NCBI GenBank assembly: GCA_009773455.1
Contig: WSXU01000012.1
Coordinates: 1-46,116 of the forward strand
Reading direction: 5' to 3'
From: Bacteroidota bacterium
Lineage (GTDB): Bacteria > Bacteroidota > Bacteroidia > Bacteroidales > Lentimicrobiaceae
Length of the DNA stretch: 46,116 nt
Shown piece by piece: positions 26,232 to 32,144 of this stretch. The translations under genes were made by a program, and so were the position numbers. The notes beneath the pieces were generated by a model, which saw only the letters and a program-made list of their open reading frames with translations, had not been told where the DNA came from and ran no database searches. Positions within the stretch are counted from its first letter, which is position 1. Every line of letters starts with the position of its first letter.

Positions 26232-26438
26232 ATGGAAGGATGGGTCTGCGTTTACACTTCAATTCAGTTGCACAAGGTTGAAATGATCAGGGGTATTCTT
26301 GATGAAAACGGAATTACAGCAATCGTCGTTAACAAACAGGACTCTGTTTACCTGATCGGAGAAATTGAACTTTTTGTCAGCTACGACGATGCTTTTAATG
26401 CCAATCAGATCATTAATTCAAACGAAAAAAGTGAATAA
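26232..26438 (+). CDS. DUF2007 family small protein
   Basis: 68 residues from the ATG at 26232; the longer frame from 26079 is antisense-type noise overlapping the LUD gene. It matches the DUF2007 pattern, a ferredoxin-like fold sometimes called putative signal-transducing protein: VCVYTSIQLHKVEMIRGILD (5-24), then GITAIVVNKQDS and a C-terminal hydrophobic strand plus helix. It lies 10 bp after the LUD gene, and its stop codon overlaps the cdsA start. Function unknown. Confidence 0.8.
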   Translation: MEGWVCVYTSIQLHKVEMIRGILDENGITAIVVNKQDSVYLIGEIELFVSYDDAFNANQIINSNEKSE

Positions 26439-27249
26439 TTTAACCACCCGGACAATTACCGGAGTTCTTTTTGTAATCTGCGTAATAGGCTCTGTAATAT
26501 TAAGCCACTGGGCTTTTGCGGCACTTTTCATGGTGGTTTCACTGGCAGGTTATCTTGAGTTTGCCCGGTTGATGAAAGTCAATAAAATATATTTGCACCG
26601 GCCTGCCGGACTTTTTTTTGGAATCGTAACCTATGCCAGTATTACCCTGTGGGAATTCGGAATAATTGAGGCCAACCTGCTTCTGGTAAATCTTCTGATC
26701 TTTCCTTTATTGCTGGTTGTTGAACTCTTCAGAAAATCAGCGACTCCTTTCCTGAATGCAGCGCTGGGATTACTTGGTCTGGTGTGGATTATACTTCCCC
26801 TATCTTTACTGAATGGTTTTTTCAACCATTCCGAAGGGCCTAAATGGTTGCATAGCGGAGTTTTACTGGGATTTTTCCTTATCCTGTGGATTTATGATTC
26901 CGGCGCTTACATTTTCGGTTCTCTGTTCGGGCGTCACCCGATGCTGGAGCGTATCAGTCCAAAAAAGTCATGGGAGGGTTTTGCCGGGGGCAGTGCAGCC
27001 GGAATCCTTACTGCGTATATGGTTTCAGCTTCATTTATTGAGTTTTCTGTACTTCAATGGCTGGTGATAGCAATTGTTATCATCGTTTTCGGTACTTTTG
27101 GCGATCTGGTGGAATCGATGCTGAAACGAAGTGTGGGCGTGAAGGATTCCGGAAAGATTCTTCCCGGACATGGTGGCATTCTTGATCGTTTCGATGCTGT
27201 TTTTCTGGCTGCATTGCCGGTTTTTATCCTGATCAGTATATTCAGGTAA
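26431..27249 (+). CDS. cdsA: Phosphatidate cytidylyltransferase (CDP-diglyceride synthase)
   Basis: Makes CDP-diacylglycerol from phosphatidate and CTP in the inner membrane, the branch point of phospholipid synthesis. From the GTG at 26431 it has 272 residues with about eight hydrophobic segments and the exact family signature near 229-255 (SMLKRSVGVKDSGKILPGHG then GILDRFD). The GTG is preferred because it overlaps the DUF2007 stop (coupled start), and the alternative ATG at 26365 adds 22 non-conserved residues. psd, which uses a product of this pathway, follows 75 bp downstream. Confidence 0.95.
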   Translation: MNNLTTRTITGVLFVICVIGSVILSHWAFAALFMVVSLAGYLEFARLMKVNKIYLHRPAGLFFGIVTYASITLWEFGIIEANLLLVNLLIFPLLLVVELFRKSATPFLNAALGLLGLVWIILPLSLLNGFFNHSEGPKWLHSGVLLGFFLILWIYDSGAYIFGSLFGRHPMLERISPKKSWEGFAGGSAAGILTAYMVSASFIEFSVLQWLVIAIVIIVFGTFGDLVESMLKRSVGVKDSGKILPGHGGILDRFDAVFLAALPVFILISIFR

Positions 27250-27267
27250 CCGGACTCAATTAGGTAT

Positions 27268-27300
27268 AGCTATTTTTAGCCCTGTGTAAATAGCTGTTTT
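27268..27300 (+). terminator. Possible terminator or attenuator between cdsA and psd
   Basis: Perfect 8-bp inverted repeat AGCTATTT (27268-27275) / AAATAGCT (27288-27295) followed by GTTTTAG. The stem is AT-rich, so it is weak. It could reduce read-through into psd. Confidence 0.4.
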
Positions 27301-27324
27301 AGTAACATTAATGGATATTGGCAC

Positions 27325-27978
27325 ATGGGAATACACAAAGAGGGATACAGGATTATACTGGTTGCATTTATATTCTTAGGGGTGCTTTCGCCTCTGAGCG
27401 GATTAATTGGTATGCCCTTATGGATGCATTATGTGATCTGGGTATTTCTGGCGTTATTGTTTATCTGGATCGTAAGGTTTTTCAGGTTTCCAAGACGGGT
27501 GCTGACACCAGATGACAACCTTGTTATCTGCCCTGCGGATGGTAAAGTCGTCGCAATTGAGGAAGTTGATGAGCCGGAGTTTCTTGGTGACAGGAGAATC
27601 CAGGTTTCTGTATTTATGTCACCGAATAATGTACATATTAACTGGTCGCCGGTTTCAGGCATAATCAGGTATATGAAGTATCATCCGGGCAAATATCTTG
27701 TAGCCTGGCACCCCAAATCGTCCACTGAAAATGAACGGACAACCATTGTGGTTGAAAACAGCAATGGTAAACAGGTGCTTATCCGTCAGATTGCGGGTGC
27801 GATGGCCAGACGTATAGTCTGTTATGCCCGTGAAGGAAATACCATTCGGCAGGGCGATGAAATCGGATTCATAAAATTCGGATCCAGGGTTGATCTGTTT
27901 CTTCCGCTTGAATCAAAAGTGAAGGTTGGACTGGGTGACCTGGTCAAAGGAAAACAGACAATAATTGCAGATATTTAG
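27325..27978 (+). CDS. psd: Phosphatidylserine decarboxylase, short (PSD-A) type
   Basis: Pyruvoyl enzyme that turns phosphatidylserine into phosphatidylethanolamine at the inner membrane. 217 residues with two N-terminal hydrophobic helices (about 9-29 and 34-52), then the catalytic domain with PADGKV (70-75) and VSVFMSPNNVHINW (94-107). Self-cleavage is expected at Gly186-Ser187 within FGSR, the short-family version of LGST, giving the pyruvoyl-bearing alpha chain. Together with cdsA this covers two of the three steps to PE; the phosphatidylserine synthase is not in the window. Confidence 0.95.
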   Translation: MGIHKEGYRIILVAFIFLGVLSPLSGLIGMPLWMHYVIWVFLALLFIWIVRFFRFPRRVLTPDDNLVICPADGKVVAIEEVDEPEFLGDRRIQVSVFMSPNNVHINWSPVSGIIRYMKYHPGKYLVAWHPKSSTENERTTIVVENSNGKQVLIRQIAGAMARRIVCYAREGNTIRQGDEIGFIKFGSRVDLFLPLESKVKVGLGDLVKGKQTIIADI

Positions 27979-27989
27979 TTTTCCAGACT

Positions 27990-28009
27990 TTAACATATCA
28001 TTAACATAT
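27990..28009 (+). repeat. Direct repeat upstream of the Cys-rich peptide promoter
   Basis: TTAACATAT occurs at 27990-27998 and again at 28001-28009. The centres are 11 bp apart, one helical turn, and the second copy ends 6 bp before the -33 element. This is a plausible regulator-binding site. Confidence 0.45.
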
Positions 28010-28015
28010 TCAGAG

Positions 28016-28046
28016 TTGCACAAACGAGAAACACACCCTATATTTG
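28016..28046 (+). promoter_or_regulatory. Promoter of the Cys-rich secreted peptide gene
   Basis: TTG (28016-28018), a 20-bp spacer and TATATTTG (28039-28046), ending 24 bp before the ATG. One of the best promoter matches in the window. Confidence 0.65.
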
Positions 28047-28070
28047 CTACGCTAACTTAAACTAAGCCTC

Positions 28071-28373
28071 ATGAAAAGGATTTCAATGATTTTATCAGTA
28101 TTGGCTCTTGTATTTGCCTTTACTATTGCCAGCGTTTCTGCTCAGAATGCACCAAAATCCAAAACTTCTTCTGAAAAAGTAGTTTCTGAGAAATCAGACA
28201 AAGCAGCTTGCACCACCGACAAAAAGGATGGAAAATCCTGTGCCAAAACCTGCTCTGACGACAAAGCCAAAGCTGGTTGTGCCTCAACTTGTACCGGCGA
28301 TAAAGCAAAATCATGCTGCAGCAAGGGACATACAGAAGGTGCCAAACCGGTTCCCGCTTCTGATAAAAAGTAA
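28071..28373 (+). CDS. Small secreted Cys/Lys-rich protein with a 13-residue tandem repeat
   Basis: Not a family I recognise. 100 residues: signal peptide (MKRISMILSV then hydrophobic, cleavage likely after VSA at 24), a Lys/Ser-rich linker, then seven cysteines at 47, 57, 61, 70, 74, 82 and 83. Residues 57-69 and 70-82 are a tandem repeat (CAKTCSDDKAKAG and CASTCTGDKAKSC), each with CxxxC. The mature protein is about one quarter Lys and has almost no hydrophobic core, which suggests metal binding or disulfide cross-links in the periplasm or outside. It has its own promoter, paired upstream repeats and a strong terminator, so it is a complete, regulated single-gene unit. Confidence 0.8.
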   Translation: MKRISMILSVLALVFAFTIASVSAQNAPKSKTSSEKVVSEKSDKAACTTDKKDGKSCAKTCSDDKAKAGCASTCTGDKAKSCCSKGHTEGAKPVPASDKK

Positions 28374-28392
28374 ACTCGAGAAAAGAGATTTT

Positions 28393-28420
28393 AAGGCTGT
28401 CCTCAGGACAGCCTTTTTTT
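28393..28420 (+). terminator. Strong intrinsic terminator of the Cys-rich peptide gene
   Basis: Arms AAGGCTGTC (28393-28401) and GACAGCCTT (28407-28415), a 5-nt loop and seven T in total at 28414-28420. The T-run overlaps the stop codon of the convergent HAD gene. Confidence 0.9.
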
Positions 28421-29120
28421 ATAATATTCCGTACAGTTCATCAAGACTTTCGATTCTGTATGTTGCTTTAGAGTCAGGGAATTCGCCGTTATAATCAACC
28501 AGTATCTGGTCCATGCCGGCTTCGATGGCTCCTAGTATATCAACCTCCTCATCATCACCTATCATCAGACTCTCTTCGGGTAAGGCTCCTGAACGTTTCA
28601 GCGCATAGTTGAAAATGTGGAGTTCGGGTTTCTTTGATCCTGCATCTTCCGATGTGATGATCTCATTAAAATACATTGTAAGACCTGAATGGTTCAGTTT
28701 TCTGTATTGAACTTCTTCAAATCCGTTGGTTATTATATGCAGGATGTATTTTTTTCTGAGGTATTCAAGGATGGCAATCGTGTGTGGAAATAGATTGGTC
28801 TTGGTTGGGCTGAGGTTAACGTAATCTTCGGCAATCATGCTGCTCAGGAGGGCGTCGTTTATCCCGAACTCGTGGAGTGTCAGTGCAAAACGCCTGATAT
28901 TGAGTACTTCCTTTACGATTTCCCCTTTTCTGTAAAATTCCCACAGGAGATGATTGTGCCGGTTATAAACATCAAGAAATTCATCAAAGGAATCAACTCC
29001 TTTCCCCGGAAGATTGTATTTGATAAAAATTTCACGGAATGTTTCAATCGAGTTGGTATCGAAATCCCAAAGTGTCTTATCCAGATCAAAAAATATATGA
29101 CGGTAGCTTTTCTTTTTCAA
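28419..29120 (-). CDS. HAD-family YjjG-like nucleotidase
   Basis: Haloacid-dehalogenase phosphatase of the YjjG/YfnB group, which dephosphorylates pyrimidine nucleoside monophosphates including non-canonical ones (house-cleaning). 233 residues: motif I FFDLDKTLWDFD (10-21), a helical cap, motif II in HIITNG, a Lys in SEDAGSKKPELHIF, and motif IV GDDEEVDILGA. The substrate is inferred from family resemblance. It has a near-perfect promoter 24 bp upstream, and its stop lies in the terminator T-run of the convergent gene. Confidence 0.88.
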   Translation of the reverse strand: MKKKSYRHIFFDLDKTLWDFDTNSIETFREIFIKYNLPGKGVDSFDEFLDVYNRHNHLLWEFYRKGEIVKEVLNIRRFALTLHEFGINDALLSSMIAEDYVNLSPTKTNLFPHTIAILEYLRKKYILHIITNGFEEVQYRKLNHSGLTMYFNEIITSEDAGSKKPELHIFNYALKRSGALPEESLMIGDDEEVDILGAIEAGMDQILVDYNGEFPDSKATYRIESLDELYGIL

Positions 29121-29143
29121 AATCTATTGTATTAAAGAATATT

Positions 29144-29175
29144 CAAACGTACAGGAATTTATTTCAATTCACAAA
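29144..29175 (-). promoter_or_regulatory. Promoter of the YjjG-like gene
   Basis: On the minus strand TTTG (29175-29172), a 20-bp spacer and TACGTTTG (29151-29144): full consensus at both elements. Leader about 19 nt. Confidence 0.65.
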
Positions 29176-29323
29176 CGCCAAATGAAAATTTGGTGCCCGG
29201 CTGATTGAAAACCAGTTTCTGAACCAGTGTTATGTGTCACAATGAGTTGGCCCGGTTTTTAACCGTATCTGTCAGCCTTTTGAAGTGTGCTGAAACACCA
29301 GGATAAAAAAAATTACCTGAATA

Positions 29324-29356
29324 CTTGACAAGGGCATATTTAATATCGTATTATTG
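29324..29356 (+). promoter_or_regulatory. Candidate promoter of the SPFH cassette
   Basis: TTG (29324-29326), a 22-bp spacer and TATTATTG (29349-29356), one mismatch to TAnnTTTG. It would start transcription a few bases before the duplicated start-codon region. A hairpin with a GAAA loop lies further upstream at 29176-29195. Confidence 0.4.
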
Positions 29357-29358
29357 CA

Positions 29359-29380
29359 ATATCAAAATGATATCAAAATG
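29359..29380 (+). repeat. 11-bp tandem duplication over the SPFH start codon
   Basis: ATATCAAAATG occurs twice in direct succession (29359-29369 and 29370-29380). Each copy ends in ATG. Only the second ATG (29378) opens the SPFH frame; the first (29367) opens a 13-codon frame that overlaps it. Confidence 0.85.
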
Positions 29381-30256
29381 GAAACCAAAGAACAGGAAAA
29401 ATTTGTAAAACCGGTCTCCGGTTATGTAATGCTTTTTGTAATACTGGCCATGATAGCTGTGCCGGTATTCACAATTGTCAATTTCAACCACATCTTGTGG
29501 TTAATGATTGCTTCTGCGGTCGTTTTATTGCTGATGTTTGTCCTATTGCCGGGTTTTCTCGTCGTGAATCCCAACGAATCGAGCGTATTTGTGCTATTTG
29601 GTGATTATATCGGTACTGTGAAGAGCAATGGTTTTTTTTGGGTAAATCCATTCCTCACACGTAAGAAGATCTCCTTAAGGGCGCGTAATCTTAACAGTGA
29701 GCCCATCAAAGTAAATGATAAAATCGGCAATCCGATCATGATTGGAATTGTGCTGGTCTGGAAGGCTCAGGATACTTTTAAAGCGGCATTTGAAGTGGAC
29801 GACTATATTCATTATGTTGAAATACAGAGTGAAGCAGCCATCCGAAAGCTGGCGGGTCATTATCCGTACGACAACTTCGACGATGCCCAGGCCGATATCT
29901 CACTCAGGGCGGGTGGTGAAGAAGTTAATCATCAGCTGGAAGCAGAATTATCAGAAAGGCTTGAGAGGGCGGGCATCGATGTGATAGAAGCCCGCATTTC
30001 CTATCTGGCTTATTCCTCCGAAATTGCAGGTGCCATGTTGCGCAGACAGCAAGCGACTGCGATTATTGCAGCCCGTAAGAAAATTGTAGAAGGCGCTGTG
30101 AGTATGGTAGAAATGGCTCTTGAACAGCTTTCCGAGAAGAAGCTGGTTGACCTTGATGAAGATAAAAAAGCAGCCATGGTCAGTAACCTGATGGTCGTAC
30201 TTTGTTCCGATAAAGACGCCAGTCCTGTAATTAATACAGGTACATTAAACCAATAA
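29378..30256 (+). CDS. SPFH/Band 7 (prohibitin-like) membrane protein
   Basis: 292 residues from the ATG at 29378. Two N-terminal hydrophobic helices (about 13-35 and 39-62) anchor it. The SPFH domain follows (NPNESSVFVLFGDYIGTV at about 65-82 through the YLAYSSEIA region near 230), then a short helical segment typical of oligomerising SPFH proteins (RRQQATAIIAARKKIVEGA). Such proteins form membrane microdomain rings and often guard FtsH or other proteases. No NfeD partner is present. Downstream are a small membrane-associated protein (24 bp away) and a ribbon-helix-helix protein, an association I recall from several phyla. Function of this subgroup is not established. Confidence 0.9.
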   Translation: METKEQEKFVKPVSGYVMLFVILAMIAVPVFTIVNFNHILWLMIASAVVLLLMFVLLPGFLVVNPNESSVFVLFGDYIGTVKSNGFFWVNPFLTRKKISLRARNLNSEPIKVNDKIGNPIMIGIVLVWKAQDTFKAAFEVDDYIHYVEIQSEAAIRKLAGHYPYDNFDDAQADISLRAGGEEVNHQLEAELSERLERAGIDVIEARISYLAYSSEIAGAMLRRQQATAIIAARKKIVEGAVSMVEMALEQLSEKKLVDLDEDKKAAMVSNLMVVLCSDKDASPVINTGTLNQ

Positions 30257-30280
30257 ATCAACTTTTGACAGTCCGGATCA

Positions 30281-30781
30281 ATGAAGGCATTTACAGAGGA
30301 CTCAAGAACCATTTCGTTTTACGACAATAACCAGCTTTTATGTAAACTGGTTTATCCGGGTAGGAATTCCTCAAAGGCAGGCATATTGATGACAACGGGT
30401 GAGGTATATGAAATAGTTCCGACAGATTTCTGGAAAAGTCTTTTTGAAGTGCGGATTCAGGGAAAGGTTGTTGTTACCCTCAAAAAGAAATGGACCGGGA
30501 GATCGGTACTTACCTCGCATTTTGACGGCCTGTCGAATGAATATATCTTCCGGCAAAGGGGACTTTTTAATGTAAGGTATGTTATCATGGATAAGGATGA
30601 ACGTGAATTGGCGGTTGCCAGATCAAAGTTCATATGGAAAGGCCTGAAGTATAACTTCGAAATAGAAGTCAGCGACAGCCTTAAAAGAAGGGAAGGTCAC
30701 TTTCTGCTTATCGTGCTTTTGATATACCTTGCCCGTTCTGCCATGAGGCAGCATTCTTCCGCAGCTATGGCATCAGCATGA
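30281..30781 (+). CDS. Unknown small protein of the SPFH cassette, tubby/LURP-like fold possible
   Basis: 166 residues without a family I can name. The sequence is strand-rich with alternating charge (TISFYDNNQLLCKLVYPG near 10-27, YIFRQRGLFNVRYVIMDKDE near 88-107, KYNFEIEVSD near 124-133) and closes with a hydrophobic segment near 141-153 (HFLLIVLLIYLAR), a possible membrane anchor. The repeated strand pattern ending in a hydrophobic helix resembles the tubby/LURP-one barrel, but this is only inference. Position between the SPFH gene and the RHH gene suggests that it works with them. Confidence 0.7.
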   Translation: MKAFTEDSRTISFYDNNQLLCKLVYPGRNSSKAGILMTTGEVYEIVPTDFWKSLFEVRIQGKVVVTLKKKWTGRSVLTSHFDGLSNEYIFRQRGLFNVRYVIMDKDERELAVARSKFIWKGLKYNFEIEVSDSLKRREGHFLLIVLLIYLARSAMRQHSSAAMASA

Positions 30782-30848
30782 AAACCTCTAGGTAAAAATC
30801 ACGCTGCATTTATCTGAATTTATGCTCATCAAACTTCCGCACTGAAAA

Positions 30849-31034
30849 ATGGCTCAGAAAAGATCCTTTGCACTTCGTATAGATGCTGAAATACTCGAAG
30901 CAGTTGAAAAATGGGCTGCCGATGAATTCCGCAGTACCAATGGACAGCTTGAATGGATCATAAGCCGGGCATTGAAAGAAGCAGGAAGGCAGAAGAAATC
31001 AAAAAGTGGCGGTACGACCCCGCAATCCGATTAA
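30849..31034 (+). CDS. Ribbon-helix-helix (Arc-like) DNA-binding protein
   Basis: 61 residues. The strand KRSFALRIDAE (4-14) is followed by two helices (ILEAVEKWAADEFRS and GQLEWIISRALKEAG), matching the Arc/MetJ ribbon-helix-helix fold; a basic tail follows. Related small proteins occur next to SPFH genes in Bacteroidota and Firmicutes, as I recall. No toxin gene accompanies it, so it is unlikely to be a classical antitoxin. It may autoregulate the cassette. The palindrome TTAAGC-CT-GCTTAA at 31063-31076 lies just downstream and could be a binding site. Confidence 0.82.
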   Translation: MAQKRSFALRIDAEILEAVEKWAADEFRSTNGQLEWIISRALKEAGRQKKSKSGGTTPQSD

Positions 31035-31110
31035 CAGAGATGAACGAACAGTCCTGTAGTGATTAAGCCTGCTTAAGCATTCCGGGGCTGTTGCTGTTTT
31101 ATGTGAAGAA

Positions 31111-32052
31111 TTACTTTTCTGCATAAAACTTTCCCTGCCATGAATTCCTGATTTCCAGTTCCCGTTCGATCATGAGGGCTACCTGATCGGCCCTTAATTC
31201 ACTCCATGGTTTGGATACCAGAAACCGGGGCGGAACTTCGCCGGTAAAACGTTCAATTACCATACCAGGGTTCAGCCGTTCAATAAACCGTACAATAAAA
31301 TCAAGGTATTCATCGAGTGTAAACAGCCTGAACAGATCGGGATTCTCCTTGAATTGATCTGCCATTACTGTATTCCTGACAATCTGTAACTGGTGAAATT
31401 TTATTGTTGTCAGCGGAAGCGATGAAATTTCATCAACCTGATTCAGCATCTCTTCCCTGGTTTCACCCGGAAGCCCAAAGATAAGGTGTGCTCCTGTTTT
31501 GATCCCCATGGCTGCAGTTCTGCTTATGGCATCAACTGATTCCTGATGAGTATGCCCCCTGTTGATCAGTTCAAGGGTCTTGTTGCTGGTTGATTCGAGC
31601 CCGTACTCAATGATCAGGTAGTGGTTTCGGGCTACTGAAGAAAAATATTCAAGCTTTTGCTCATCGATGCAATCCGGCCTGGTTCCTATAACAAGACCGA
31701 CAACATCGGGATGGGCTAGGGCTTCATTGAACAGTGGTTTTAACTGCTCAAGCGGTGCATAGGTATTGGAATAGGTTTGAAAGTATGCAAGATATTTCAG
31801 CGCCCGCCGATACCTGATTTTATGAAACGCTATGCCTTCATTTATCTGCAGTACAACCGGTTTTGAAGGCTGGCAGTAGGATGGATTGAAAGCATCGTTA
31901 TTGCAATAGGTACAACCACCGGTTCCTTTGCTTCCGTCGCGGTTCGGGCAGGTAAATCCGGCATCTACCGATACTTTCTGGATCCTTTGACCAAAGGTGC
32001 GTTTAAAGTATTCGTTGTAGCTGTTATATCGCTTGTTGCCAAATGGATTCAT
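31111..32052 (-). CDS. Radical SAM protein, TIGR01212/YhcC family
   Basis: Uses a 4Fe-4S cluster and S-adenosylmethionine to start radical chemistry; the substrate is unknown. With the ATG at 32052 it has 313 residues, the usual family length. The open frame continues 62 codons further upstream, but that part runs through the POT terminator and 3' end and is not conserved. Cluster ligands are Cys35, Cys47 and Cys50 (CPNRDGSKGTGGCTYC), the wide spacing typical of this family. GTRPDCI and the GLESTSNKTL segment are also typical. Convergent with the RHH gene. Confidence 0.92.
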   Translation of the reverse strand: MNPFGNKRYNSYNEYFKRTFGQRIQKVSVDAGFTCPNRDGSKGTGGCTYCNNDAFNPSYCQPSKPVVLQINEGIAFHKIRYRRALKYLAYFQTYSNTYAPLEQLKPLFNEALAHPDVVGLVIGTRPDCIDEQKLEYFSSVARNHYLIIEYGLESTSNKTLELINRGHTHQESVDAISRTAAMGIKTGAHLIFGLPGETREEMLNQVDEISSLPLTTIKFHQLQIVRNTVMADQFKENPDLFRLFTLDEYLDFIVRFIERLNPGMVIERFTGEVPPRFLVSKPWSELRADQVALMIERELEIRNSWQGKFYAEK

Positions 32053-32093
32053 TTCATTGGGATGATTTTTCCAATCATATTTTCTTTCCAAAA

Positions 32094-32118
32094 AAGGCTG
32101 CCTTTTTCGGGCAGCCTT
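32094..32118 (-). terminator. Intrinsic terminator of the POT transporter gene
   Basis: Arms AAGGCTGCC (32094-32102) and GGCAGCCTT (32110-32118), a 7-nt loop, and TTTTTTGG beyond on the minus strand. It lies 27 bp after the transporter stop. Confidence 0.88.
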
Positions 32119-32144
32119 CTCCGGGAATGGGTATAATTCAGAAT

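Noticed and set aside
30849-31034. Toxin-antitoxin pair with the RHH protein as antitoxin
   Set aside because: No RelE, HicA or other toxin-like gene is adjacent; neighbours are an SPFH cassette and a radical SAM gene.
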